In this document: positions 18,136 through 25,993 of the stretch, one piece after another
Layout of the letters: every line of letters starts with the position of its first letter
Position numbering within the stretch: position 1 is the stretch's first letter
Origin: Bog-532 sp963775825
Lineage (GTDB): Bacteria > Actinomycetota > Actinomycetes > Streptosporangiales > Streptosporangiaceae
Length of the DNA: 64,000 nucleotides
Assembly: GCA_963775825.1 (NCBI GenBank)
Contig: CAVZKY010000051.1
Location: 118,266 to 182,265, forward strand
Reading direction: 5' to 3'
Made by a program: the position numbers and the translations under genes
The notes under the pieces: model-generated
What the model was told of the DNA's origin: nothing
Seen by the model: the letters and a program-made list of their open reading frames with translations, nothing else
Databases searched by the model: none

Positions 18136-19566
18136 TCAAGAGTCGAAGCCTAGCCCGAGCCGGTCCAGGGTCCGCAGCCACAGGTTGCGCCGCCCCCCGT
18201 CGCGGTCGGCACGGGCCAGCGACGCCCGGGTGAGCTGAATGACCGCGGAGCGGGCCGGCTCCGGCGGGAAGGGCACTGGGCGGGAGCGAACCAGCTCCAG
18301 GGCCGTCCGCTCCGTCTGCTGCCCGGACAGCAGGTCCAGCAGCACGTTCGCGGCAAATCGGCTGGCTCCGACGCCCAGGCCGGTGTGCCCGGACGCGTAG
18401 CCGAGCCGACCACGGTAGGCGGTCCCGTAGTAGGCGAAGAAGCGGCTGCAGGTATCGATCGCGCCGCCCCAGGCGTAGCTGAACGCCACGTCGTCCAGCT
18501 GCGGGAACGTAGTGAAGAACTGCTCGGCCAGAAGCACGAACGTGGCCGGCCGCTGATCGTGCGACGGGCTGACCCGGCCGCCGTTGAAGTAGACCGCGTC
18601 GTAGCCGCCCCACAGGACCCGGTTGTCGTCGGTGAGCCGGAAGTAATGGAACTGGTTGCCCGCGTCGGCGGCCCCCTGCCGGTTCCGCCAGCCCAGGCTG
18701 GCGAGCTGAGCGGCGGACAGCGGCTCAGTGACGAGCACGTAGTCGTAGACCGGCACGAAGTAGTTCCGAATCCGCCGCAGCAGCGGCTGGTAGGCGCCGG
18801 TGGCGAGCACGGCCTGGCGGGCCCGGACGGCGCCGTAGGGGGTGGCCAGCGTGAGGGCCGGGCCGTCCGCGCGGACGGCGCTGACCCGGGTGTTCTCGTG
18901 CAGCCGCACGCCGGTGTCCAGGCAGGCCTGGCGCAGGCCGCGCGCGAGCCGCGCCGGGTCGACCAGCGCACAGGTGTCCCGGTACCAGGACCCGCCCAGG
19001 AAGGTAGCGGAATCGAGCTCGCGGCGCACCGCGGCCGCGTCGAGCTCGGTCACGTCGTGACCGAGACGGCGGGCGGCTTCGACCTCCTCGTGCAGGTCAT
19101 TGAGCTGCCACGGCTGAGTGGCGATGGTCAGCTCGCCTACTGGCGCGAAGCCGCAGTCGATGCCGCGGGCGGCCACCGTCTCGCCGATCTCGGCCAGGTT
19201 CTGCGCGCCCAGTTTTTCCAGCAGCGGCATCTCGGCCGGGAAGCGGGACAGGCCGTTGCCTATCCCGTGGGTGAGGCTGGCGGAGCAGAAGCCGCCGTTC
19301 CGGCCGGACGCCGCCCAGCCGGTCGTGGCCGCCTCGAGGAGCACGATCTCCGCCGACGGGTCCCGCTCCCGGGCCAGCAGCGCCGTCCATAGCCCGGAGA
19401 ACCCGCCGCCGACCACGGCGAGATCGGCGGTGAGCGTCCCGGTCAGCGCGGGCGCGGGATCCGGGGCGCCGGGCTGGCTGGTCCAGAACGACTGCGGGAG
19501 TGCCCCGGCCAGTGCCCGGACCGCCCGGTCCGGGTACGCCCGTCCGTCCGGTTCGTTCGGGATCAT
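18136..19566 (-). CDS. FAD-dependent amine oxidase (DAO family, PuuB-like)
   Basis: A 476-residue flavoprotein with the dinucleotide loop DLAVVGGGFSGLWTALLARE near residue 50, WAASGRNGGFCSASLTHGIG, YDYVLVTEPLSAAQL and the C-terminal FAD motif GYASGHTGLGVGASRFAANV. The closest known group is gamma-glutamylputrescine or glycine/sarcosine-type oxidases. Together with the aldehyde dehydrogenase (21124-22551), AsnC regulator and aminotransferase it suggests putrescine or other amine catabolism. Specificity remains open. Confidence 0.85.
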   Translation of the reverse strand: MIPNEPDGRAYPDRAVRALAGALPQSFWTSQPGAPDPAPALTGTLTADLAVVGGGFSGLWTALLARERDPSAEIVLLEAATTGWAASGRNGGFCSASLTHGIGNGLSRFPAEMPLLEKLGAQNLAEIGETVAARGIDCGFAPVGELTIATQPWQLNDLHEEVEAARRLGHDVTELDAAAVRRELDSATFLGGSWYRDTCALVDPARLARGLRQACLDTGVRLHENTRVSAVRADGPALTLATPYGAVRARQAVLATGAYQPLLRRIRNYFVPVYDYVLVTEPLSAAQLASLGWRNRQGAADAGNQFHYFRLTDDNRVLWGGYDAVYFNGGRVSPSHDQRPATFVLLAEQFFTTFPQLDDVAFSYAWGGAIDTCSRFFAYYGTAYRGRLGYASGHTGLGVGASRFAANVLLDLLSGQQTERTALELVRSRPVPFPPEPARSAVIQLTRASLARADRDGGRRNLWLRTLDRLGLGFDS

Positions 19567-19856
19567 CGCGCCTCGTTCCTGCGGTCAGTTCCAGGTGAGA
19601 ACGGCCGCATCGTGGCCTGCGTCACACGGCGATGGTAAGGTTTTCGGCAGTGGCAGTGCACCGCCTGCCCGCTTCCGAGCTGCCGATGGCCCGCGCCACG
19701 GCGGTGACGAGGACAAGGGTCCCCGACTCGCGGGCACGTCCTCGCGGGCACGCCGCCCGCAGGTACATTTCATCAGGTCATGAGCCTTGACGCAGTCCTG
19801 TCAGGTCCTCCGTCTTGGCGAGCCGACGCGGGCTGCCTCGCCGGGAAGAGACGATC

Positions 19857-20957
19857 ATGACGCGGAACAAGGCCCCGAAGACCGCCGCCCGCGAGCGGAT
19901 GGCGCAGACCGGCGAACCGTACAGCGTGGCCCGGCGGGCGACAACGGCCGGGACCGCGCAACCGGACGATCCTGACGCGGTAGACCAACCCGCCGCCACA
20001 GACGGCCCGGGCGCGGCCGAAGACCCCCTTTCACCAGAAGAGCAGTATGCCCGCGAGGCCGAGGCGGCAGGCGTGAGCGCGGCGGAGATCGAAGTGCGCC
20101 TGGCCGCCTTCCGCGAACACGAGGCCGGGGCGGCGGGCCTGAGCGCGGCAGAAACCGAAACGCGCCTGGCCGCCTTCCGCCAACACGAGGCCGGGGCAGC
20201 GGGCCTGAACGCGGCCGAGACCGAAGCACACACGGCCGCGCTCCGCGTGCAGGAGGCCGCGGACCGAGCCGAGCACGCCGCCGAGCAGGCCCGGGACCGG
20301 GCTGATCGGGCCGAGGAGGCCGCCGAGCAGGCTGAGCAGCGTGCGATGCGGGCGCAGGAGGCCGCCGAGCAAGCCGAGGAGTGGGCCGACCAGGCCGAGC
20401 TGGAGCGCATGCAGACCCGGGCCGGGGCACTGCAGGAAGCGGCCGAGCAGGCCCGGGAGCAAGCCGACCGGGCCGAGGAAATAGCCGAGGCGGCGGAGGA
20501 ACGGGCCGAGATGGCGCAGGACGCCGCCGACGAAGCGGAGACGGAAGCAGCCGAGGCGCTCGCTGGGGACGCGGGTCCGTGGCACACGACCGACAGGGCC
20601 TGGGCTGAAACCGGCCGCGCCTGGGACCAGGCCGACCGCGTGTGGGACCAGCCCGGTGCCCCATGGGACGAGGCCGAGGCCGCGCGGGACGAGGCCGAAC
20701 ACGAAATCCAGGCCGCGCAGAACGAAGCGCGGGCGGCGCGGGGCGAGGCGCGCGCGACGCGGGGCGAGGCGCGCGCGACGCGGGCCGAGGAGCGCGCCGC
20801 GCAGCGGGAGGAACGAATTGCCCGGTTCCAGGGCCAGGCCGGACGGATGCAGGACCGCATTGGCCGGCGCGTGGCCCGGCTGTTCGCTGAGCCGCCCGCC
20901 GCTCCCCCGGCGCCACCTGCTCCCCCCGTACCGCCCCGCCCGCCGCGGGCGCCCTAG
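19857..20957 (+). CDS. Alanine/glutamate-rich coiled-coil protein with basic N-terminal motif
   Basis: A 366-residue protein of unknown function. The start is ATG 19857, with GGAAGAG nine bases upstream. It begins with a basic helix motif (MTRNKAPKTAARERMAQTGE, then PYSVARR), which in my recollection heads several unrelated actinobacterial proteins. Residues about 60-250 are a long charged coiled coil rich in AxxAEEAAEQAEQ heptads, with two internal 27-residue repeats (LAAFREHEAGAAGLSAAETE). A WDQADRVWDQPGAPWDEAE stretch follows, then GEARATR repeats and a Pro-rich end (PPAAPPAPPAPPVPPRPPRA). There is no signal peptide. A structural or scaffold role is inferred from composition only. Confidence 0.6.
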   Translation: MTRNKAPKTAARERMAQTGEPYSVARRATTAGTAQPDDPDAVDQPAATDGPGAAEDPLSPEEQYAREAEAAGVSAAEIEVRLAAFREHEAGAAGLSAAETETRLAAFRQHEAGAAGLNAAETEAHTAALRVQEAADRAEHAAEQARDRADRAEEAAEQAEQRAMRAQEAAEQAEEWADQAELERMQTRAGALQEAAEQAREQADRAEEIAEAAEERAEMAQDAADEAETEAAEALAGDAGPWHTTDRAWAETGRAWDQADRVWDQPGAPWDEAEAARDEAEHEIQAAQNEARAARGEARATRGEARATRAEERAAQREERIARFQGQAGRMQDRIGRRVARLFAEPPAAPPAPPAPPVPPRPPRAP

Positions 20958-21033
20958 ACAACTGAGACACCACAGGCCACGCTGGCCGCAACGGGCACGC
21001 GCGACATGCTGGCCGACACCAATGATGGCGATC

Positions 21034-21067
21034 GCGCCTCTACCCCTGCTTACCAGGGTGGAGGCGC
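21034..21067. terminator. Bidirectional hairpin terminator
   Basis: GCGCCTCTACC and GGTGGAGGCGC form an 11-bp stem with one T-G pair between the convergent coiled-coil gene and aldehyde dehydrogenase gene. Confidence 0.6.
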
Positions 21068-21123
21068 CACACTGGGTAGCTCCAGGGCCCGGACGCGCCA
21101 CGGGAGGCACGCTCCGGCCGGGC

Positions 21124-22551
21124 TCATTCGCCGATGTAGCTCATGACATGCTTGATGCGGGTGTAGTCCTCCAGCCCGTACATGGACAGGTCCTTGCCGT
21201 AACCGGAGTGCTTGAAGCCCCCGTGCGGCATCTCGGCCACGATCGGGATGTGGGTGTTGATCCAGACGGCCCCGAAGTCGAGCCGCCGGGACATCCGCAT
21301 GGCGCGGCCGTGGTCCTTGGTCCACACGCTGGAGGCCAGGCCGTACTGGACGCCGTTGGCCCACGCCACGGCCTCGTCCTCGTCACTGAACCGCTGCACG
21401 GTGATCACCGGGCCGAAGATCTCGTCCTGGATCATCTCGTCCTGCTGGCGGAGCCCGGACACGACGGTGGGAGCGTAGAAGTAGCCGCGCTCGCCGACCC
21501 GCTCGCCGCCCGCCACGACCTCGGCGTGCTCGGGAGTCCGCTCGACGAAGCCGGCCACCCGGGCGAGCTGATTGGCGCTGTTGAGCGGGCCGTAGTCCGC
21601 GTCCGGCACGTCCAGGCCGCCCACGGTGGTACCGCGGGCCTGCTCGGCCAGCGCCTCGGTCAGGTCGTCCGCGATGCCGGGGGCGGCCAGCACACGGGTC
21701 GCGGCCGTGCAGTCCTGCCCGGCGTTGAAGTAACCGGCACCGGCGATCCCCTCCGCGGCAGCGGCGAGGTCGGCGTCATCGAACACAATGACCGGGGCCT
21801 TGCCCCCGAGTTCCAGGTGCACCCGCTTAAGGTCGTTCGCCGCCGCGACCGCCACCTCCCGGCCGGCGCGGACCGACCCGGTGATCGACACCATCTGCGG
21901 GATGTCGTGCGCCACCAGGGCCCGGCCGGTGTCGCGGTCACCGCAGACGACGTTGAGCACACCTGGCGGCAGGAACTCCGCGGCGATCTCGGCCAGCAGC
22001 AGCGTGCTGACCGGGGTGGTGTCGGACGGCTTGAGCACGATCGAGTTGCCGGCCGCCAGCGCCGGGGCGATCTTCCAGATCGCCATCATGAGCGGGTAGT
22101 TCCAGGGCGTGACCTGCGCGCAGACCCCGATCGGCTCGCGCCGGACGTAGGAGGTGTGGTCCCGCATGTACTCGCCCGCGGACAGCCCCTCCAGTACCCG
22201 GGACGCGCCGGCGAAGAACCGGAGCTGGTCGACGATGGGCGGGAGCTCCTCGCTCATGGTCAGCGCGACCGGCTTGCCCGTGTTCCGGCATTCGGCCGCG
22301 ACGAGGTCTCCGGCGCGGGCCTCGACCGCGTCCGCGATCTTCAGCATCGCGAGGCTCCGCTCGCCCGGGGTCGCGTTCCGCCAGGTCGCGAAGGCGTCAG
22401 CGGCGGTCTTGAGGGCGATGTCGATATCCTCGGCCGAAGCGATGGGGGCCTGGACGTAGGCCTCGCCGGTACTCGGGTCAACGACGTCGCTGGTGCGGCC
22501 TTCCCGGGTTTCGGCGTACTTGCCGCCAACAAAATTCCTCAGCTCAGTCAT
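21124..22551 (-). CDS. Gamma-aminobutyraldehyde-type aldehyde dehydrogenase
   Basis: A 475-residue NAD-dependent aldehyde dehydrogenase. It carries QVTPWNYPLMMAIWKIAPAL, ITGSVRAGREVA, the general-base region HLELGGKAPVIVFDDADL and the catalytic cysteine in YFNAGQDCTAATRV. The C-terminal MPHGGFKHSGYGKDLSMYGL is typical of PatD/aminobutyraldehyde and betaine-aldehyde dehydrogenases. ATG 22551 (MTELRNFVGGKY) is preferred over the longer open frame to 22695. It is divergent from the AsnC/Lrp gene and probably under its control, oxidising 4-aminobutanal made by the neighbouring oxidase or transaminase. Confidence 0.88.
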   Translation of the reverse strand: MTELRNFVGGKYAETREGRTSDVVDPSTGEAYVQAPIASAEDIDIALKTAADAFATWRNATPGERSLAMLKIADAVEARAGDLVAAECRNTGKPVALTMSEELPPIVDQLRFFAGASRVLEGLSAGEYMRDHTSYVRREPIGVCAQVTPWNYPLMMAIWKIAPALAAGNSIVLKPSDTTPVSTLLLAEIAAEFLPPGVLNVVCGDRDTGRALVAHDIPQMVSITGSVRAGREVAVAAANDLKRVHLELGGKAPVIVFDDADLAAAAEGIAGAGYFNAGQDCTAATRVLAAPGIADDLTEALAEQARGTTVGGLDVPDADYGPLNSANQLARVAGFVERTPEHAEVVAGGERVGERGYFYAPTVVSGLRQQDEMIQDEIFGPVITVQRFSDEDEAVAWANGVQYGLASSVWTKDHGRAMRMSRRLDFGAVWINTHIPIVAEMPHGGFKHSGYGKDLSMYGLEDYTRIKHVMSYIGE

Positions 22552-22671
22552 CGTCAGCCTCCTGCGCGCCCGGACGGGTTGGATTCTCCGGTCCAACTCA
22601 CGACCTTCGCAAAGAATAGTGACCTGCACAAGTGATTCAGTGGTTATCTTTGTATGGAACTGCGGAATCAG

Positions 22672-22713
22672 TTGACACGGCCGGTGATGTCCCACATGAT
22701 GCCATCAGGGAGG
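22672..22713 (+). promoter_or_regulatory. Promoter and ribosome-binding site of the AsnC/Lrp gene
   Basis: TTGACA at 22672-22677, a 17-base spacer, then CATGAT at 22695-22700 give a near-consensus housekeeping promoter. AGGGAGG at 22707-22713 is the ribosome-binding site for the ATG at 22721. TGATTC and GAATCA further upstream form a loose dyad in the shared intergenic region. Confidence 0.6.
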
Positions 22714-22720
22714 CAACCGC

Positions 22721-23200
22721 ATGGCACACGGCCCGAGGGTGCCGCCGACGCCGACCGTCGTGCTTGACGAGATCTCCAAGCAGATCATCGAGCAGCTGCA
22801 GCAGGACGGTCGGCGCTCGTACGCGGCGGTCGGCAAGGCGGTCGGGCTGTCCGAGGCAGCGGTGCGGCAGCGGGTGCAGCGACTGCTAGACGGCGGCGTG
22901 ATGCAGATCGTAGCGGTCACCGATCCGCTGACCCTGGGTTTCCGGCGGCAGACCATGATCGCCGTCAAGTGTAACGGCGACCTGGAAGAGGTCGCCGATC
23001 AGCTGGCCAGTATCGACGAGATCGACTACGTGGTGATCACGGCCGGCTCATTCGACCTGCTGCTCGAGGTCGTCTGCGAGGACGACGACCACCTGCTGGA
23101 AATCCTCAGCCGGGTCCGGGCCGTCTCCTCGGTGACCAGCACCGAAACCTTCGTGTACCTGAAGCTGCGCAAGCAGACCTATTCCTGGGGGACGAGATGA
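22721..23200 (+). CDS. Lrp/AsnC-family transcriptional regulator
   Basis: A 159-residue Lrp-type regulator. It has an N-terminal winged helix (DEISKQIIEQLQQDGRRSYA, VGLSEAAVRQRVQRLLDGGV, residues about 16-62) and a C-terminal RAM/AsnC ligand domain (VVITAGSFDLLLEVVCEDDD, VTSTETFVYLKL). It overlaps the next aminotransferase by 4 bases (ATGA) and is divergent from the aldehyde dehydrogenase, so it is the likely local regulator of amine catabolism. Confidence 0.9.
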   Translation: MAHGPRVPPTPTVVLDEISKQIIEQLQQDGRRSYAAVGKAVGLSEAAVRQRVQRLLDGGVMQIVAVTDPLTLGFRRQTMIAVKCNGDLEEVADQLASIDEIDYVVITAGSFDLLLEVVCEDDDHLLEILSRVRAVSSVTSTETFVYLKLRKQTYSWGTR

Positions 23201-24579
23201 CCAACCCGCCCGAAACCAACGTCGAGCTGCAGCACACGGCCAAACGCAGCCTCTGGATGCACTTCACGCGGATGTCTGCCTACGCCGACGGCGACGTCCC
23301 CGTGATCGTGCGCGGGTCCGGGCCGTATGTCTTCGACAACCACGGCCGGCGCTACCTGGACGGCCTGTCCGGGCTGTTCGTCAGCCAGGTCGGGCACGGC
23401 CGCACCGAGATCGCCGACGCCGCGCGGCAGCAGGCGTCGGAGCTGGCCTACTTCCCGCTCTGGTCCTACGCGCACCCGCGGGCCATCGAGCTGGCCGATC
23501 GGCTCGCCGAACTGGCCCCGGGCGACCTCAACCGGGTCTTCTTCACCACCAGCGGCTCCGAGGCCGTGGAGTCGGCCTGGAAGCTGGCCAAGCAGTACTT
23601 CAAGCTGACCGGCCAGCCGGAGCGGTACAAGGTGCTCAGCCGCGACATCGCCTACCACGGCACGTCGATGGGAGCGTTGGCGATCACCGGGCTGGCCGAC
23701 ATCAAGTACCCCTTCGAGCCGCTGCCGCCCGGCGGGGTGCGGGTGCCGAACACGAACTTCTACCGGGCCCCCGACTTCGTTGCCGACGACATCACGGACT
23801 TCGGCCGGTGGGCCGCCGACGAGATCGAGCGGGCCATCCTGCGCGAGGGCCCGGAGTCGGTCGCGGCGGTGTTCCTGGAGCCGGTGCAGAACTCCGGCGG
23901 CTGCTTCCCGCCGCCGCCCGGCTACTTCGCGCGGGTGCGGGAGATCTGCGACACCTACGGCGTCCTCCTGGTGTCCGACGAGGTGATCTGCGCGTTCGGC
24001 CGGCTCGGCCACTACTTCGGGTCGGCCCGGTACGGGTACCAGCCCGACATCGTCACCTTCGCCAAGGGTGTGACCTCCGGTTACTCCCCGCTCGGCGGGA
24101 TGCTCGTGCGGGACGCGCTGATGGAGCCGTTCAACCGCGGGACGGCGACGTTCCTGCACGGCATCACGTTCGCCGGGCACCCGGTGTCCGCCGCGGTGGC
24201 CCTGGCCAACCTGGACATCTTCGAGAAGGAAGACCTGCTCGGCAACGTCCGCGCCCACGAGGCGAGCTTCCGCGCCACCCTGGAGAAGCTGTACGACCTG
24301 CCGATCGTCGGCGACATCCGCGGCGACGGGTACTTCTACGGCATCGAGATGGTGAAGGACAAGGACACCCGGGAGACGTTCACCGAGGAGGAGTCCGAGC
24401 GGCTGCTGCGCGGGTTCCTGTCCACCGCACTGTTCGACGCCGGGCTGGTCTGCCGGGCCGACGACCGCGGCGACCCGGTCATCCAGCTCGCGCCACCGCT
24501 GATCTGCGGCCAGGAGCACTTCGACGAGATCGAGCACATCCTCCGCGAGGTACTGACCGAAGCGTGGGAGCGGATCTAG
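23197..24579 (+). CDS. Class III aminotransferase (putrescine/omega-amino acid:pyruvate type)
   Basis: A 460-residue PLP enzyme. It contains GLSGLFVSQVGHGRTEIADA, FFTTSGSEAVESAWKLAKQY, AYHGTSMGALAITG, the aspartate motif LLVSDEVICAFGRLGHYFG and the Schiff-base lysine in DIVTFAKGVTSGYSPLGG. This subgroup uses pyruvate with putrescine, spermidine or omega-amino acids. It is co-translated with the AsnC/Lrp gene and lies opposite the aminobutyraldehyde dehydrogenase, giving a putrescine to 4-aminobutyrate route. The gene is intact. Confidence 0.9.
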   Translation: MTNPPETNVELQHTAKRSLWMHFTRMSAYADGDVPVIVRGSGPYVFDNHGRRYLDGLSGLFVSQVGHGRTEIADAARQQASELAYFPLWSYAHPRAIELADRLAELAPGDLNRVFFTTSGSEAVESAWKLAKQYFKLTGQPERYKVLSRDIAYHGTSMGALAITGLADIKYPFEPLPPGGVRVPNTNFYRAPDFVADDITDFGRWAADEIERAILREGPESVAAVFLEPVQNSGGCFPPPPGYFARVREICDTYGVLLVSDEVICAFGRLGHYFGSARYGYQPDIVTFAKGVTSGYSPLGGMLVRDALMEPFNRGTATFLHGITFAGHPVSAAVALANLDIFEKEDLLGNVRAHEASFRATLEKLYDLPIVGDIRGDGYFYGIEMVKDKDTRETFTEEESERLLRGFLSTALFDAGLVCRADDRGDPVIQLAPPLICGQEHFDEIEHILREVLTEAWERI

Positions 24580-24593
24580 CAGTGCTGGCCTGT

Positions 24594-25993
24594 TCATCGC
24601 CCCCGGGGCATGGGCGGCCGGACGGGGAGGCGGACTTGCAGGACCGTTTTGCCTGGTCGGGAGTCGATGTTTATGGCACCACCGTGGCGCTCTACGACGA
24701 TGCGCCGGGCGATGTCGAGGCCCAGGCCGGTGCCTTTGCCCACGTCCTTGGTGGTGTAGAAGGGCTCGAATGCGCGGGCCGCCACGTGCTGCGGCATGCC
24801 TGGGCCGGTGTCGCCGACCTCCACGACGACGACGTTCCCTTCGGCCCGGGTCGACAGCCGGAGCGTGCCTGCGCCGGCCATGGCGTCGATGGCGTTGTCG
24901 ATCAGGTTGGTCCACACCTGGTTCAGCTCGCCGGGGTATGCCTCAATCCGTGGGACGTCCGCGCTGTAGTCACGCACGATCGTGACGCCGTTGCGGAGCT
25001 TGTGCCCGAGTATCAGCAGGGTGCTCTCGATGCCGTCCGTCACGTTGATGTGCTGCATCGACGCGCGGTCCAGCTGTGAGTACGACTTGACGGCGCCGAC
25101 AAGCTCGGAGATGCGCCGGCTCGTTTCCTTCAGCTCGGACAGCAGCGTAGCGAAGGATAGAGTGCTCGCTATCCACTCCAGGCCTGGTCCGAGGGCCGGT
25201 CCCGGCAGCACCAGAGCTACCCGCTCGCACCAGGCCGTGGTGGCCCCCGCAGCGCCGAGCGGCGGGGCGATCGTCCACTCACAGACGATGCCGTGGCGGC
25301 TGAGCCACGAGGCCAGGGCTGCCTCGTGATCGGCCAGGGCTAGCGGGTCCTGGACCGCCGCCTGCGGCTCGAGCTCCCGGCGCAGCGCATCGAGCGCGGT
25401 GAACTGCCGGGCCGAGATCTCGCCCTGGGCGAGCCGCCGAGGGACGAGAGCAGCGTGTGGCACGCGGTCTCGAGGGCGTCGACCGCCCGGGTCGCGGCAG
25501 CTGCCGGGTTATTGATCTCGTGCGTGAGGCCTGCGGCGAGGGTACCGAGGGTCACTAGGGAGTCGCGCTGCCGTGCCGTCGACTCGATGGAGCGCGCGGT
25601 GTGGTACAGCCCCTCGATCAGGTGCCTGCCGAACGGGAACCAGGCGCTGAACCGGTCACGCAGCACGTGGGCCGGTACCCGGAGCACTCGCCCGCCGGTC
25701 ACCACCCGGCCGGTCGCGAGATAGACCCCGTTTTCGTCCCAGGCGCGGAACCCGCCGGCCCACCTGCCCGGCACGTCCATTTTCCTGACCACGATGTCCT
25801 CGCGGCCGATGTGGCGCAAGAGGTCGATGGAGCCATCGAGGAGCACCCACCAGAAGTTGGCGTGCTCGCCCTCACAGAACAGAACGGCTCCGGGCTCGAC
25901 GCGAAGCTCGGTACCGCCGTCGATCAGTTCCCCCAGCTGATCGTCGGTCAGGCCGTCGAACAGGCTGAGCGCGCGAAGGTCGTCGGCGCGCAT
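24594..25993 (-). CDS. Sensor histidine kinase with N-terminal cyclic-nucleotide-binding domain, frameshifted
   Basis: About 465 residues. The N-terminal Crp-like domain (SLFDGLTDDQLGELIDGGTE, GAVLFCEGEHANFWWVLLDG, residues about 10-125) is followed by a DHp helix with the phospho-accepting histidine in LAAGLTHEINNPAAAA. After a frame change near 25450, the catalytic ATPase domain follows: N box NQVWTNLIDNAIDAM, G1 VGDTGPGMP, G2 GKGTGLGLDIARRI. No membrane span is seen, so it is cytosolic. Its ATG overlaps the stop of the REC-fusion gene by one base, so the kinase and response regulator are a cognate pair. Confidence 0.88.

Noticed and set aside
20656..22635. 659-codon plus-strand frame overlapping the coiled-coil and aldehyde dehydrogenase genes
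   Set aside because: It crosses the terminator and lies antisense to a clear aldehyde dehydrogenase. No family resemblance.
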